The notes under the pieces were generated by a model. The model worked only from the letters and a program-made list of their open reading frames with translations. It made no database searches and was not told the DNA's origin. From Fomitopsis serialis (taxonomy: Eukaryota; Basidiomycota; Agaricomycetes; Polyporales; Fomitopsidaceae), in the NCBI RefSeq assembly GCF_022376445.1, contig NW_025954980.1, forward strand, positions 124,001 to 188,000: a stretch of DNA of 64,000 nucleotides, read 5' to 3'. The position numbers were made by a program, and so were the translations under genes. The first letter of the stretch is position 1; each line of letters starts with the position of its first letter. Below are positions 1 to 11,383 of the stretch, piece after piece.

Positions 1-125
1 CATTGGGTAAAGAGGGTGAAAACAACTCCGTAGCCCACGCCAGTGAGAATTGCCCCTTGAAGCCAGGTCTTCTCGCTGAAGAGCACGTCCGCGGGTTCAT
101 TGGGAGTCCATGAGGCGTTCGACAT
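1..125 (-). CDS. Multi-pass membrane protein, 5' end only
   Basis: The reading frame runs from an ATG at 125 to the left edge, giving about 41 residues. It opens with a short polar stretch (MSNASWTPNEPADVLF) and then a hydrophobic segment (GAILTGVGYGVVFTLF) that looks like the first transmembrane helix. This start resembles a large paralogous family of multi-pass membrane proteins of unknown function in polypores; that comparison is from memory of the family, not a search. A CTATAT motif about 45 bases upstream of the ATG may be a TATA-like element. The rest of the gene lies outside the window. Confidence 0.5.
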   Translation of the reverse strand, partial: MSNASWTPNEPADVLFSEKTWLQGAILTGVGYGVVFTLFTQ

Positions 126-863
126 GACGGAGGGGTGTCAGTACAGGACGAACGTCCCCTGCACATATAGAGCGCCGCCGAAGCTCAAACCCGCTCGGTC
201 CATGGGCGTCGTGTGCTCCACGAGATACCCTGCATTGCACTGGCGACATTACACTAACTCGTTTGGGCAGACCGAGGATGATCAGCGATCCGACAAATAA
301 CGGGCGATATTATCCTCCGAGTCACTTCACGGGTCACTGCTCTGCAGTGTTGGAAAACTTATCCCCGCGGATACGTACGCGTCCGGTCATGCTGTGATAC
401 CAGGCTTGAATACCTGTGTATGCGATGACACTGCTTGGGGCGAACACATAGTGAGACGGAGTTCTGTGAGTCTTGAAGCTTGAGGTCGAGGATCGGCCAT
501 GGTTGAACGAACACCGCTTACAACACTGAACAGCGGGACAGATGAAACGCGGCGGTATGACGCCAGTAGGTGCGAGAGACATGACTGATGCGCGCATAAT
601 GTGCAAAGTGGAGCTGACAGTTACACGGGTCTCAACGCCCTCTTTCAGAGTGACCATTGCAGCGGAGAGATGGCAGACTCTGTTTGAAAGAACCGGCTAG
701 CTGCACGAAAGCCAAGGCTGACTGGAAACGTTGAACGTCTAAACTTTGAACAAGTAGCAATCGCCGAGGATTAATATCTAGATCTGCGCCCGGATATTCT
801 GATCCTCACTGATAACCACGGTCCCACATGCCCGAGGTGACCGTAGAGTCATCCGGGCCAACG
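126..863. other. Intergenic, no supported gene
   Basis: This holds the promoter side of the leftmost gene and the 3' side of the first But2-like gene. An antisense reading frame at 334-657 shows no recognisable domain or splice context and was not called. Confidence 0.4.
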
Positions 864-1835
864 CTACACAGTCGCATGCTGCCTGACGAAGACCGCTGCC
901 GAACGAATGGAGCTCAGCCCTACGTCTCCGGTTGTATGACCAGAGTCCATACCTGTCGGAGGGTTGCTCTTGTTCTGCCACCACTCAACACGACATTCTC
1001 CTTCGTCTAGCGTCGGCTCGCAAGCCAGTTCAAATGTAAGGACATCATCGGAGGGGCACGCAAAGCCGCGGTACCAGTGCGTATCGGATGCACCAGTCAC
1101 TTCGACAGCAGCTACCTTCGAGATGCGAGGCGGCCGGGTCTTGTACGTGAGTGCTCGCGTGTCCAGAGGGAGAGAAGAGTTGAGGCGGAAGACATCCAGC
1201 GTGAACGGCTTGGACGAGAGGCTAACGGAGGACTGTGGCTTAATCATTAGCTGAAGCTCGCATCGCTCCATGCCGAAGTCGATAGCACGGAACTGAACGA
1301 TGGTGGACACCTATTGTAAGCATGACAGTTAGTAACTGTTCATAGCGTTTCGGTGCGAATGACTGACCGTCTGCGAGACATGCACGCGACTATCTTCGGG
1401 GATGATCGTACCACTGTGGACCATATGCCTATGGGCTGCACCGTCGATAACCTTGTTCGGGGCGGCCGAGTCAATCTGCCCAACGACGATGGGATAGTTG
1501 TCGAATTGCCTGGCTACCGGCGGCGAAGGTCGGGAGATCTCGTGAAGACGGATGTATTGGGACGGCCGGCGAAGTTTGAAAATGTCTTGCTTGGTTAAGG
1601 CAGTCGTAGGTACGGCTGGCGACGGTTGGGACGAAGATTGGTGAAAGAGGCCGAGATTCGCGACGGTGCATAGAAGGCAAATGAAGAGTGGCCAGAGGGA
1701 CGCGTTAGGGGACGCAGTAGTAGCACCCGGTCCCCCAGAGTAGATGTCTTCCTCCACTCCCTCACTCTCTCTACCGACGTTCTCGTTCGTGTTCGCTTTG
1801 GTGAGAAGGCGATAATCGTTACGTGACTGGAACAT
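864..1835 (-). CDS. Membrane-anchored But2-like protein, copy A
   Basis: Two exons. The first runs from an ATG at 1835 and ends around 1364 at ACG/gtcagt; the second starts near 1311 with VSTIVQFRAIDFG. The N-terminus is polar and acidic, followed by one hydrophobic helix (LWPLFICLLCTVANLGLF) typical of a type II anchor. Then come the conserved LRRPSQYI and RPSPP motifs and a beta-rich C-terminal domain. It is clearly paralogous to the gene at 39895-40781 (shared motifs, same intron position). The fold resembles fungal proteins annotated with the ubiquitin-3-binding But2 C-terminal domain; this assignment is tentative and no enzymatic role is implied. The last exon may carry one more intron near 980-900, because the two paralogues stop agreeing after the shared WWQN motif. 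Confidence 0.7.
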
Positions 1836-2599
1836 CGTGGTAAGGGTGTGGCTTCGTGGGCAGCAGGCTGATGTGACAGTAGTGTCGAGAGCGTGCCGAG
1901 GAGCGGGAGTAGATCGCGCCGTCGACGGCAAAACCTGTCCTGTTGCACGTCTGCACATGCAACTCGAGCACAGCCTGCAACATGCGACAAAGGCACGGAC
2001 GCCGGCAAGTAGCGCCCGAACTCCTACAATGATTTGATGCACAACAGGCGGTCATGCACATGAATTAGCCTGGGTCGGCGTAAAAGGATCCCGACCTAGC
2101 GCATGGTGAGCGCTGTATTGCAAAGCACGCAGTGCACTTCGGCAGACATACCGGAGAGGATGCCCGCTTTCTGCAAAGGCATGACCGCTATCGAGGAGGA
2201 CAACCGGGGAACGATGTTACCACTCTCGGTTGCTAGTGAAGACCATAAGAGAATAGAGAACTGTGAATGAGCAGAAGCGAGCACTGTCAATTAGTATAAG
2301 CTGAAGACCAACGACAGCGGGATACTACCACCTTCCTTGGTGCTGATGCCGTGAAGGTCGGACAACAAACTATTGGGAATCGACCGAAAGGAGGCCTGCA
2401 TGTGGCACAGTAGCCAAGACGGAATACAGATGGGACTGTATGGCAACTTACGGTCAGGCGCGGAGGCATGAGAGATACGCAGTGCCTCCACCCAAATGAT
2501 CATAGGCGCATCTGCCTGACCATGCACTGGCGTATCTCTTGCGGGACGCACTCTAGGCTATTCCGTTCTTGGCAGGCACACAGCTCTACAGGCAGATGC
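1836..2599. other. Intergenic, no supported gene
   Basis: Short reading frames occur on both strands, none with domain, splice or composition support. It is the upstream region of But2-like copy A on one side and of the small secreted protein on the other. Confidence 0.4.
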
Positions 2600-2607
2600 T
2601 ATAAATT
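2600..2607 (+). promoter_or_regulatory. TATA-like box of small secreted protein gene
   Basis: TATAAATT lies 57 bases upstream of the preferred ATG at 2657 and about 27 bases upstream of an earlier in-frame ATG at 2627. The usual TATA-to-transcription-start spacing of about 30 bases would place the RNA start near 2630, favouring the second ATG. Confidence 0.4.
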
Positions 2608-2656
2608 GAGATACGCACACAGTAGGATGCTGCACGAACGTTACGTCGTACCAGTG

Positions 2657-2906
2657 ATGTTCTTCTACAAGCAGATCGCCTTCGTCGCAGTCCTTGCCAT
2701 GATGCTTGTGCACAGCCAAGCGGCTCCAGTTCTGACAGAGCGTCAATCCTGCTCTGCGCCCGGTAAGAATGCCGAAGATGTTGCTATAGGTGAGTCGCGT
2801 GAGTCCCGCAGAGAACAATGAACTGAAAACCCGCCAGACAATGCGGCACGATGCCCGTGAACTGTTCGTGTTCGCAGAGACTGAAGGAGCCGAGGTAGTC
2901 GCATAG
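2657..2906 (+). CDS. Small secreted protein (signal peptide, about 52 aa)
   Basis: Exon 1 (2657-2789) encodes a signal peptide: MFFYKQ, then a hydrophobic core (IAFVAVLAMMLV) and a likely cleavage site at SQA/AP. It ends at a good donor (ATAG/gtgagt). The best acceptor is TTCGCAG at 2877; joining there gives a short acidic tail ending ETEGAEVVA and a stop at 2906. The mature peptide would have a single Cys and no CaaX box, so it is not a typical basidiomycete pheromone precursor. Function unknown. The TATA box at 2600 supports transcription; the second exon is the weaker part of the call. Confidence 0.4.
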
Positions 2907-3623
2907 CATCGAGTTTTGCTTTAGTGAACTCACAAGAAAATACGCTCTATAGGGTTGCACGACAAGCCATGCCATGCATGACAGACCGCGATCATGACCG
3001 TGACGACCATTTTGGATGCCATTTGTCGTGGTGACTATATCGTTATGAATATTGCCGCACAATGGCACTCGTGTAGATGTAGCATGCGAAGCAACTCTGT
3101 ATCGAGAAGACAGTGTATGGTACCGGCAGCTGAACTCACATAACCGACCGTAGTCTGAAGGCGGTGCATAACACTTGCATTCCTTCGCATTCATCCTGCG
3201 AGGAATCCAGGTCCCCCTGTCGTTGCGGTTCCGATTAGTTGCACCAGAACCTACTCGATGCATTTTCGACGCGTTCAAAAGCCGAGTCCGAGGTGAAGTG
3301 CGTGAAGAGGAAGCCTGCAGGACGTCTTGAATCTTGAGCTTGAGGATGTCCGGCCGACGCGCGACGCAACAACACGACCGGAGGATGCCGGTGAGATCTT
3401 GAGATCCCAGATCTTCACTATTAAGAAGTAAGTATTTACGTATTATTACATAAACAGCATAACCTGGTGCCCAATTGCAAACATTGAAGACGTGCTAACT
3501 CACAAACATTAGTGATTCCTGTTTCAAGGACATTGGACTGGCGGTACGTCTTCGTAGTACGTACAAGCGTGACGCTACCGCACCCAGAGGTCGGCATGAT
3601 AGTTTCCGCCTACTAGGGATTGG
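2907..3623. other. Intergenic, no supported gene
   Basis: This stretch holds the 3' flank of the small secreted protein gene and the 3' flank of hydrolase copy A. An antisense frame (2784-3278) overlaps the spliced gene and lacks any family signal. A direct-repeat-like patch (gtcttgaatcttgagcttgag) near 3329 was seen; nothing else of note. Confidence 0.4.
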
Positions 3624-4571
3624 TCATAAACTCAGAAAGCCTCTGACGGCGTCCATGTAATCCTCCCGTTTCTCCCAGAACGGCATATGGCTGGTACCTT
3701 CCTGCCTCACCCATTTTGCTCGGTTAATACCCCAAAATAACGGAGCCACCGTCGAGTCTTGCGATACATCGTCTGGTCCGTTGATCACCAGCGATGGTAC
3801 GCGCACGAGATGCAGTCGGTCAATGATGGACCAACCGCGCACGACGCTGGATACATGCCGGGCACAGGTTAGCTCTCGACGACGACATGTGGGAATCACA
3901 ACATCCTCGACTTACGGAGCGGACATCACAGTCGCATCCCCCTCCTCAGTGAACACCCGGTCAAAGGAGTCGGTGACTTCCTCCGGCCACGGACTGACAT
4001 TACAGACGTGCTTTGCGTAGAACTCCTTCAGCGCCGGGTACTTTCGCGGATCGTTGATTCCTGCCGCCATGCCCTCCCGAACCCATTCCGGGAATGTCGC
4101 GAGCAATCTGCTCTGTGCTTCGCGATACAACGCAACCGACGCGAGCGCATTGGTCAGGACCAAGTGCTTCAAGCCCACGGGCTGCCTGCGAACCTCGAAC
4201 TCGAGGCCCAGGATGCCGCCCCAGGAGTGTCCGAGGATGTCGAAGGAGTCCTCGATCCCGAAGTGTCGAAGCAAATTGACGAGCTCGTCGATGAAGAGGT
4301 CGATCGTCCAGAAACCCTCTGGTTTGTTCGTCAGGTGGGTGCTTTTGCCGTTGCCGAGTTGGTCGTATAGAATGACGGGAACTGACGAAGTCGCGAGATC
4401 GGATAGAGACAGCAGGTAGTCGTGAGTGAGGCCAGGCCCGCCATGGAGGACGACGAGCGGATTGCTGGAGCGACCTTGCAGGTGTCCGAAGACTTTACAG
4501 TACGTTTGAAACGTCTCCCCTTGGTATGTGAAGGGGATATGACCATCGCTAAGCGGCACGGAGGTATTCAT
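3624..4571 (-). CDS. Alpha/beta hydrolase, proline iminopeptidase-like, copy A
   Basis: Two exons: 4571-3916 and 3846-3624. The 69-nt intron has a clear branch site (CTAAC) and acceptor CCAG. Family landmarks are in order: an N-terminal FTYQGETFQT motif, the oxyanion motif HGGPG, LYDQLGNGKS, the nucleophile elbow GHSWGG, a cap region, then the acid strand (INGPDD) and a C-terminal His (EGTSHMPF). These belong to the peptidase S33 proline iminopeptidase / L-amino acid amidase group, which removes N-terminal residues or hydrolyses amides or esters. All three catalytic positions appear present, so the enzyme is probably active. An alternative ATG at 4601 would add 10 residues; 4571 matches the paralogue starts better. 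Two more copies lie at 49.2-50.2 and 59.3-60.3 kb. Confidence 0.88.
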
Positions 4572-5495
4572 CGTAGAGATTGCTGTATCCGTAGCACACA
4601 TTAGCGTATGTCTGAGGATGTCAATATAGTGCTATTGACTTACCTTGTAGCGGGGAATAGCGTACTGGAGCGGTGATAGTTCGCGGATTCTCAGGTCGAG
4701 GGTGATCAGTGATTTGCACTCCAGGCGTCTGCAGCAATGATGCTTAAGACTGTCCCCTAAGGGTCACGGTGACCACAGCTGAACGCGCGAGCACTGGCTA
4801 CGTCTAGCGCTGCACTGCCTGCGCGTCGATGATGGAGAATTGCGAGCGGCTGATACATACCAGTGAGCGACTAAGTAGATCGGGACACATACCGCATATC
4901 GTGCTACCGCGTGGAGTCCTGTTGAGAACGCGCTCGTATGACAGTATTTATCGTTGAAAAATACGGACGACGAGGGATTGACTTGTGACTCTGAGGCCCA
5001 AAGAACGAGCGTCGAGGTTGCAGCACGAGCGTCGAGGTTGCAGCTTCGAGGTTGCAGCTTCAGGTCACGTGACGTGTCACGGACGTGTCTCGGAGGCGAG
5101 GTTCAGCTTCCTGTGGGCATGAGAGAGCAGGGAGCTCGAGCATCATGGTGCACAGGGCCAACGCCCTGTCCCTGTATATGCAGGCGCAGCTGACGAACCG
5201 GCGGCAGGCAACGGTGAGTGCACACACGGACCGGCATGTACGCTGACAGGGAGCACAGCGGTGGGCGGGTGAGGTGCTCTCGTTTTTGCGGCCGTTCCTC
5301 GCTTGCTGCCCACTGATCTACTAGTAGTGAGCAAGTAGTGACCTTCCCTCCATCCCTACTCCCCTCCTCGCCCGCTGTCTATAGTCGACGTCACCGCCCG
5401 CCTCGCAAAAGCGAGGACGCTCAGCGTCGACGGTACCGCCAAGGCGCAGAGACCATCGAGGATCTCAAGACGCCCGGCCTGCGTACATATCCAGG
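4572..5495. other. Intergenic with repeat patches
   Basis: Upstream flank of hydrolase A. It contains the short tandem repeat at 4998-5065 and a single degenerate copy of the minisatellite core near 5155-5215. No gene is supported. Confidence 0.4.
4998..5065 (+). repeat. Short tandem repeat, CGAGGTTGCAG unit
   Basis: A unit of about 18-25 bases containing CGAGGTTGCAG appears three times in tandem (agcgtcgaggttgcag twice, then cttcgaggttgcag). A related CCTCGAAC-type repeat lies at 34580-34912 on the opposite strand. Confidence 0.7.
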
Positions 5496-6131
5496 CCCCG
5501 GAGCACCCGCTCGAGAACAAATGGTGCGTGTTCATCCCGTGCGCTGCGCGCGCGCCCTGACATCACACGCAGCACAATATTCCACGACACAAAGTCGACC
5601 GTCCCCTTCACGCCCGCCTCCGCCCACCCCGCACGACCGCTCCCCAGCGCGAGCGCGGACCCGCTACAGAACGCGACGCCCTTTGCTGCGCCCGAGAAGG
5701 ACGAGTACGAGGCGGGCCTGACAGTGATCGGCGAGTTCGAGACGGTCGGGACGTTCTGCCGGTACTTCAACTGGCTCAAGCCGCCCTCGCGGCTGGAGCG
5801 CAACTCCAACTACCACACCTTCCAGTCGGGCATCAAGCCGATATAGGAGGACCCCGCGAATGCGCACGGCGGCAAGTAGGTGCTCACGATGAATAACAAC
5901 CCGCAGCTGCTCGACCACTGCTGGAGCCGGCTCGCGATGGCGCTCGTCGGCGAGGACCTCGACAACGAGACGAGATCTGCGGCGCGGTCGTCAGCCTCCG
6001 GACCAAGGTTGACCACATCCCGCTCTGGGCGCGCGGCAGGGAGCACGCCGAAGGCATCAGCAGCATCGGCCGCAAGATGGGCCAAGCTCCTCGACGTCTC
6101 CGCGGCGGACGGCATCGGGCTCGAGTTCCAG
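5496..6131 (+). pseudogene. eIF4E cap-binding protein pseudogene
   Basis: Conceptual translation follows eukaryotic translation initiation factor 4E: EHPLENKW near 5499, then GTFCRYFNWLKPPS, NYHTFQSGIKPI, LTMNNNPQLLDHCW and DHIPLWARG, ending at LEFQ before a gtgcgt donor. It is broken. Two Trp codons conserved in the family are TAG stops (after GIKPI near 5845, and after HGGK near 5877), and one base is missing near 5971 just before EICGAVVS. Functional eIF4E binds the mRNA cap with Trp side chains, so this copy cannot make a working protein. The 5' exons are not recognisable; GC-rich DNA with a minisatellite core lies just upstream. It is likely a decayed fragment. Confidence 0.8.
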
Positions 6132-6149
6132 GTGCGTGTCCATCCTCTC

Positions 6150-6480
6150 TGCGCGTGGTGATTCGCAGCCACAGAAACTCACACCTATTGTACTGCATGA
6201 TAATGCGCAGACGTGTTGTTCATGCGCGAGCATACACCCTCACCTCGACACGAGTCCCCTGCCTCCGTCATCCCACCTTGCTCCCCGTCCTCAGCGCTCC
6301 ACTGACGAGCTCACCCGGCCCCTCTCGCCCGCCCCCTCAAGTCACGCCGAACTTCGCATGGCGATCCTTGCCCATCGACTCGGCCGAGGCTGCTGGTGTT
6401 TCCGCCTCGGCTCTTTACCGTTGCTCCGAGCCGAGTGCGCGAGCCGACGAGCGCGAACCCGTGGCATTTGAAGGACTTAG
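6150..6480 (+). repeat. Dispersed repeat, copy 1 (inverted partner at 33.8-34.1 kb)
   Basis: From GTGGTGATTCGCAGCCACAG onward, through the shared GCAGACGTG and CACCTCGA-type blocks, this stretch matches the reverse complement of about 33800-34090. Agreement looks like roughly three bases in four, with small gaps. It begins just after the eIF4E pseudogene. No coding function recognised. Confidence 0.6.
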
Positions 6481-6610
6481 GAGGACGGCGAAGAAGGTCA
6501 TGTAATGCTTTTCTATGTATACTACTTCGATACAACTATCATGTTCTGGATCAGGGACAGCTGAAGTGATTAGCCAGTCACCTGAGAAGCCTGTGACTGA
6601 CTGTGACTAG

Positions 6611-6650
6611 TGCTGACTGATGCTGACTGATGCTGACTGATGCTGACTGA
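6611..6650 (+). repeat. Perfect 10-bp tandem repeat
   Basis: TGCTGACTGA is repeated four times without error, and partial units flank it on both sides. It lies about 230 bases upstream of the TET/JBP-like gene, at the left edge of an AT-richer island. Confidence 0.95.
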
Positions 6651-6878
6651 TACTGCTCAGCTGAATGACTAACATGCCATTGCAACAGTATTTAAGGAGG
6701 CATGAGTTAGAGGGACATTCAGTAGCACCCTACTATCCACTGAGCAGTAAGTCACTCTTACAGATATTCATATGAGTATACTGAGGTCAAGTACTAGCTT
6801 CATCACAGAGGTATACTCTCTGTCATGCTGATCCAATGGGTTATTGACATAGATGTTTAAAGTGACAGTCTCACCAAT

Positions 6879-8725
6879 ATGCCAAGGAAACAGAATACTG
6901 ATGCTATGGAAGCATGTGGGTGTTTTCTTCATACTCATGTAATGGCCCATGGTAACCTGATTACATAGTGGCAACATACCTATCTGCCCCTGAAACTATC
7001 AGGATCATTGAGAGCATAAGTGCTGCTGACATCAAAGATTCCAATTCTCCTGTTATATGTCAGATCCTCAGGGAGATAGAGGCTATTCACCAGCCATCAG
7101 CTAAAGATGTGAGTCTTTATGAGTTTTCTATGATATATGTCCTCATGCTATAGCTTCAGCTGTCTGTACTGGTGCGCAGGAGTTTAGGCTTACTGCCCAA
7201 AGGCACTTCAGCATTCCTGGCTTGGGAAACCCTGAAAACACTACTGAAAGAGAGCCAGTCATCCAGTGGTGTAGTCCAGGCTAGCCATCATGAGAAGAGG
7301 ACATTGGTATGTCTGGATCTCTCTAACACTGTACAACAGTTAAGGGTTTCAATTTCAGGTGCGCCAGATAGGCCTACTAGGCCACAGCAGTTATGGTCTA
7401 GCAGATCTGCTCAGGGCCAGCCCTCATGCCTATATCATTGCTGGTGGCATCAAGCTTAGATTGGTCATTCGCTCCCGCGACCAGGTCCCCCATCTTCCTC
7501 TGCACACCCACATGTCAGAATTCACCAATCCAAGACAACCCCATGCTGCCCTGGTTGGGCTGGCTAGTCCCCATGATTACCTTGAAATAGGGACTGAGGA
7601 ATCAGTGATTATTTTATCTGGCAGTTCTCAAGGTGAGTCAGTATCATTTGGAGGTTTTACATGATTTACACTCATGAATACCCTAGCAGGATATGAGCTT
7701 GAGCTAATGTGCATCAGAGGTGTAGCACAACAAGCAGCACTCTCCACCCCTTTGTATGCATGGCTGCATCAAGTGGTTGAGAGTGCATGTAATGAACGCC
7801 GGAATGTCAGGGTATGTCTCAGTATGCTGTCAATTAGTATTGTTATTGATGAAAATTTCTTCTAGCCCAGTCATGGTGGACATATGGCCCAAGTTGGACT
7901 GAACCGTGGTCCCTGGCATGCCCGTGTGGTAGGCTGGGCCAAAAGCTATACCAGGAACCTGGATCCTTCCATACAGCAATGTCATGATGAAGATGTGATT
8001 GGGGCTGTTAGTCTGGTTTGGGCTATGATCAAGGCTGTGGTACCCTCAGAAGCCATCCAAGAAGTTGAGGCATCCCTGGAACAGGCTGAAATGCCCAGGA
8101 TTGCCACAAGGAATGTGGCTGAAGGTAAGTTGTACACAATGATTTTCACCACAGACCAAAGGCTGATTTGGTATAATCTAGGCAGTGGCTATAAAATCAC
8201 AGTTGGACAGCAAATATACTCCTTCCCTGCAGCTGAGCGTGGTCCACCAGAAGCATACATGAGTCGTGGATATGTTGCGTGAGTGTTTCTCTCATATGAT
8301 GTACCAAACATCCTGTGTCATAATCTGGCTGTAGGTGGTCACACATTGATAAAGCCTACTGCAAATTTGCATTCTCCCTCTGTGTGGCTAGGGAGCTTGT
8401 AACTACTAGTCAGTCTATTCTCAGCATACCCATTCATAGAAGTCACTCATCAATTGCAGGGTACAATGCCCTCCCTAGTGGTGGTGCCAATTTTGTGGAT
8501 GTTGGCCTGCGGGTTGTCATCAAACAGGCTGCAGGTACACTGATTGGCTTTAAGGCAGACTATAGTCATGGCACAACATTGGCATATGGTGCTGTCAATC
8601 ACTCTATTTCTATGGCTTTTTCAAGACCACTGGCACAGGCATGGAAGGATTCACTGTTGAATAAGGGGGTCACATCAGCACCTGGGGCAGGGGAGGGAAA
8701 TCCTGATGTAGAATTGCCTCAATGA
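6879..8725 (+). CDS. TET/JBP-like 2-oxoglutarate/Fe(II) dioxygenase domain protein
   Basis: Seven exons are proposed: 6879-6915, 6969-7108, 7160-7306, 7359-7632, 7690-7811, 7866-8278 and 8335-8725. All join in frame without stops, giving about 500 residues. The C-terminal third carries the metal-binding pattern of the family: WSHID (HxD) just after the last splice, a GG-N-F strand block, GTLIGF, then SHGTTL with the second His and an NHSISMAFS strand where many relatives have Arg. This matches the TET/JBP-type oxygenases expanded in mushroom-forming fungi, which in other clades oxidise 5-methylcytosine or thymine in DNA. Substrate here is unknown. About 24 extra residues lie between HID and the core strand, possibly an unspliced or extra intron. 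The region is AT-richer than its flanks, suggesting insertion. Confidence 0.6.
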
Positions 8726-9181
8726 ACTATTGTACAGTGTGTATATGCAGTACTTAGTCCATTGAATATCACCGCACAGGATGCATGTAGCCTGACATGG
8801 ACGGCACGTTGCTACAGGCAGTACCCAGTGGTACTCACTTATCCATGTCGGTGCACATTGCACTTCATCCCATTAGCCCTTTGTGCCACCCTTTTACATG
8901 CTGCACGTTAGACCGAGCACATAGCGCAGCGCAACTAACTCACCCTCGACGACGGCCACACCTCTGCCAAGACACGGTCATGCTCTGGATGGCCCGAACT
9001 CATTGGCCTCTTCACAGACACGAGCTGGACGTGAGGCACATCGGCCTCTCACTTTTGCGTGGCTGCTGACTTAGGTCGGGCCAACGCGCGTCGTCAGCGA
9101 GCGTCGGCTAGGCTTCACACGTAGGCGCAATGCAGCTGGGGGATGAGGGCCATGCTTACGGGTTCTCCGCTGTCATGCTCG
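8726..9181. other. Intergenic, no supported gene
   Basis: Transition from the AT-richer island back to GC-rich DNA. No domain-bearing frame or clear repeat was seen. Confidence 0.4.
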
Positions 9182-10659
9182 TTACCAATCGGATGCAGCG
9201 GACAAGTGGCTCCTCCGACACTCGCTACGACTCGAGAAGTCACGCGTCGCTCGATGTAGTACGTCGGCACGACAGCGTCGCGCGTGTTCTCTTCGCGCCC
9301 CGCGCTGGTCTACGCCGAACACCTCCATCGCGTCGTCTACCTCCGCCTCACGCGCCGCCTCCGCGTAGATCGCCTTCCACTCCTCCGCGCGCTGGTACCA
9401 CACGCCCAGGCCGACCTTGACCATCCACTTCTCGAGCGGGATCGGCTCCGCCATGCCCTCGCCGTTGATCCCCCGTCCGAGCGACTCCGGGTTCCACCGC
9501 ATGCCCAGCGGTCCGCCGCGCTCGCCACGGAGCAGGCGCGCGAGGTCGACGACGAGCTCGTGCGTGCGGTTGAGGCGCATGTTGCGGACGCGCCCGCCCA
9601 TCGACGGGCCGTACTTACGGTCGTGCGGGTCGACGGTGGAGTAGAACGGCGTCCCGCGGGCGTACGCGCGCGAGAGCCGGGCGACGGTCGTCGTGAGCGG
9701 GCGCGTCTGCAGCGTCACACTCAGGAGCGGCCGCCAGAAGGCCGTCTCCGCCAGCGTCGGGAAGTACTCCGCGCGCACCTGCTGGACAGCAGCGTTGGCC
9801 GCGGCCGTGTTGCCCACCGAGTTGACGTCAACCTCGCCATCCTCGTCGAGCTTGAAGGCATCTTGCTGGCGAGTAGCCTGTCTCGGCGGCTGCGGGAGCG
9901 ACACGTCCCGCGCAGGCTCAGGGCTGTGCCCGGGATCCTCACCTCCACCAGTATCTTCTCCTCGCGCACCCTCATGTCCGCCGCGAGGCCCTCCGACAGA
10001 ATGCCCGCGCTCAGCTCCGACATCAGGACGCCCTCCTCCTTGTGCTCCGCGATGTTCGACCGCTGGCGCTTCCGCTCGATGTAGTACGTCGGCACAACGT
10101 CGCCCCGCGTGTTCTCCTCGCGCTGACCGCGCATCAGCACCGTCTGGCGCTCGGGCGTGTCCCACGAGGACACCGGGATCTGCCCACGCTGCCCGCCAGT
10201 CGACGCCGCCTGGGGGCCGAGCTGCGAGACCGCGGCCGCGAGCGAGGGCTCCGCCTGCGTGCCCGCGGGGTGCGTGATGACATCCGTGTTCGTGAGCACC
10301 TCCGCCGCGTCCAACTCCGCCTGGTCGCGCATGTACTTCCTCCGTGTGAACTGCTTGCCACCCTCGCCATTGTCCGGGCGAGGGGATACCTCGTCCGACG
10401 CGGGGAGGTCGTCCCAGGGCTGCTTGAGCGTGCCGACGAGCGGGTGGTCCTCCGTCGGCTTCTTCGCGACTGCGGGATGGAACCCTGTCTCGGGCATGGA
10501 GGGCTCAAACCCGCTCGGATGGATGACGAGGCCCTCCAACCGCTTGCGCTTGCGCTCAACGTTGGACGACGGCACGACATCGCCGTCGGCGCCCTGCGAC
10601 GGCTTGTGCGGGCGGGCCCACGTCGACCCGGGGGACGGCGCTGCTGGGTATGTCCGCTA
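9182..10659 (-). pseudogene. Unknown gene with a frameshift, internal motif repeats
   Basis: Coding-like sequence on the minus strand begins after an acceptor near 10660 (no 5' exon identified). It contains a motif of the form DVVP-x(5)-ERKR twice (near 10570 and 10090) and a third decayed version near 9260. Around 9925 the frame shifts by one base: the text reads ALSLR in one frame and DVSLPQPP in the next. The C-terminal part (FPTLAETAFWRP, STVDPHDRKYGPSMGG, RWNPESLGRGING) looks like a conserved globular domain. I do not recognise the family. The single shift could be a real lesion or a sequence error; without it the product would exceed 430 residues. Confidence 0.45.
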
Positions 10660-11383
10660 GGGCGCTGCGGTAGGAGTAGCTCCGTCGCGCCCACTTGCTG
10701 ACCTGTCAGAGGATCGCGCGCTGGCAAATGTGGTCAGCGTAGTTCGGGGCCGTGCATGTCAGGTGGCATGAACTCACTGCGAGCTACCCTGGCGTGAGCA
10801 GTGACGAATCGACAATCGCCAATGGGCAATGACGCGGTGGCTACGAGATAGGTCAGTGTGAGTGAACGTCCTGCTCGTTTCGTACATGCTTAGCCATGCG
10901 GGACGTTCACTGTGGGCTCGAGCGGAACGGGAAGCCGTCCGGTGAGGTCCTCGTGGGCACGAAGGCTAGTCAGTCGCACCGTCGCTGATGTTCGGACTTC
11001 GCAGATCGCTGGGACTCACTGCCAGGGTGGCACCTCCCAGAAGATCGAGTCGCCGAGGCGTCGTACACGGTTGTCCGAAAGTCGCCACAACGGACGGTGC
11101 ACGGAAGGCTGTGCAGGCCCGCGAAATGCTGGACGCTGTAGCCAGTATCCAGCTGACGCAGGGGGAAGGGTCGAGTGGACCTTGGATCGTCGGTGAGCCG
11201 GGGGTAGTGACAACCTACCAATGGCTGGTACTTGATTGAATAATCAGCACACATGGCCCGGGGATGCTGGGATAGGATAGCACCCCCGTAAAGAGACGCC
11301 AGCGCCAGATCCGGCCACGTCGAAGGTCACATACCTATAGAAGCCTTCCGATGTAGATGGTATATCCAGAACATCATGGACAT
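10660..11383. other. Gene-poor, GC-rich, no supported gene
   Basis: Several overlapping short frames occur on both strands, none with family signal. They are most likely a product of GC-rich composition. Confidence 0.4.

Noticed and set aside
8690..8710. Sequence resembling the CATCAGG transposon terminus (reverse strand, CATCAGGATTTCCC) near the end of the dioxygenase gene.
   Set aside because: It differs from CATCAGGAAAA after eight bases, lies inside the coding frame and has no partner near 6.5 kb.
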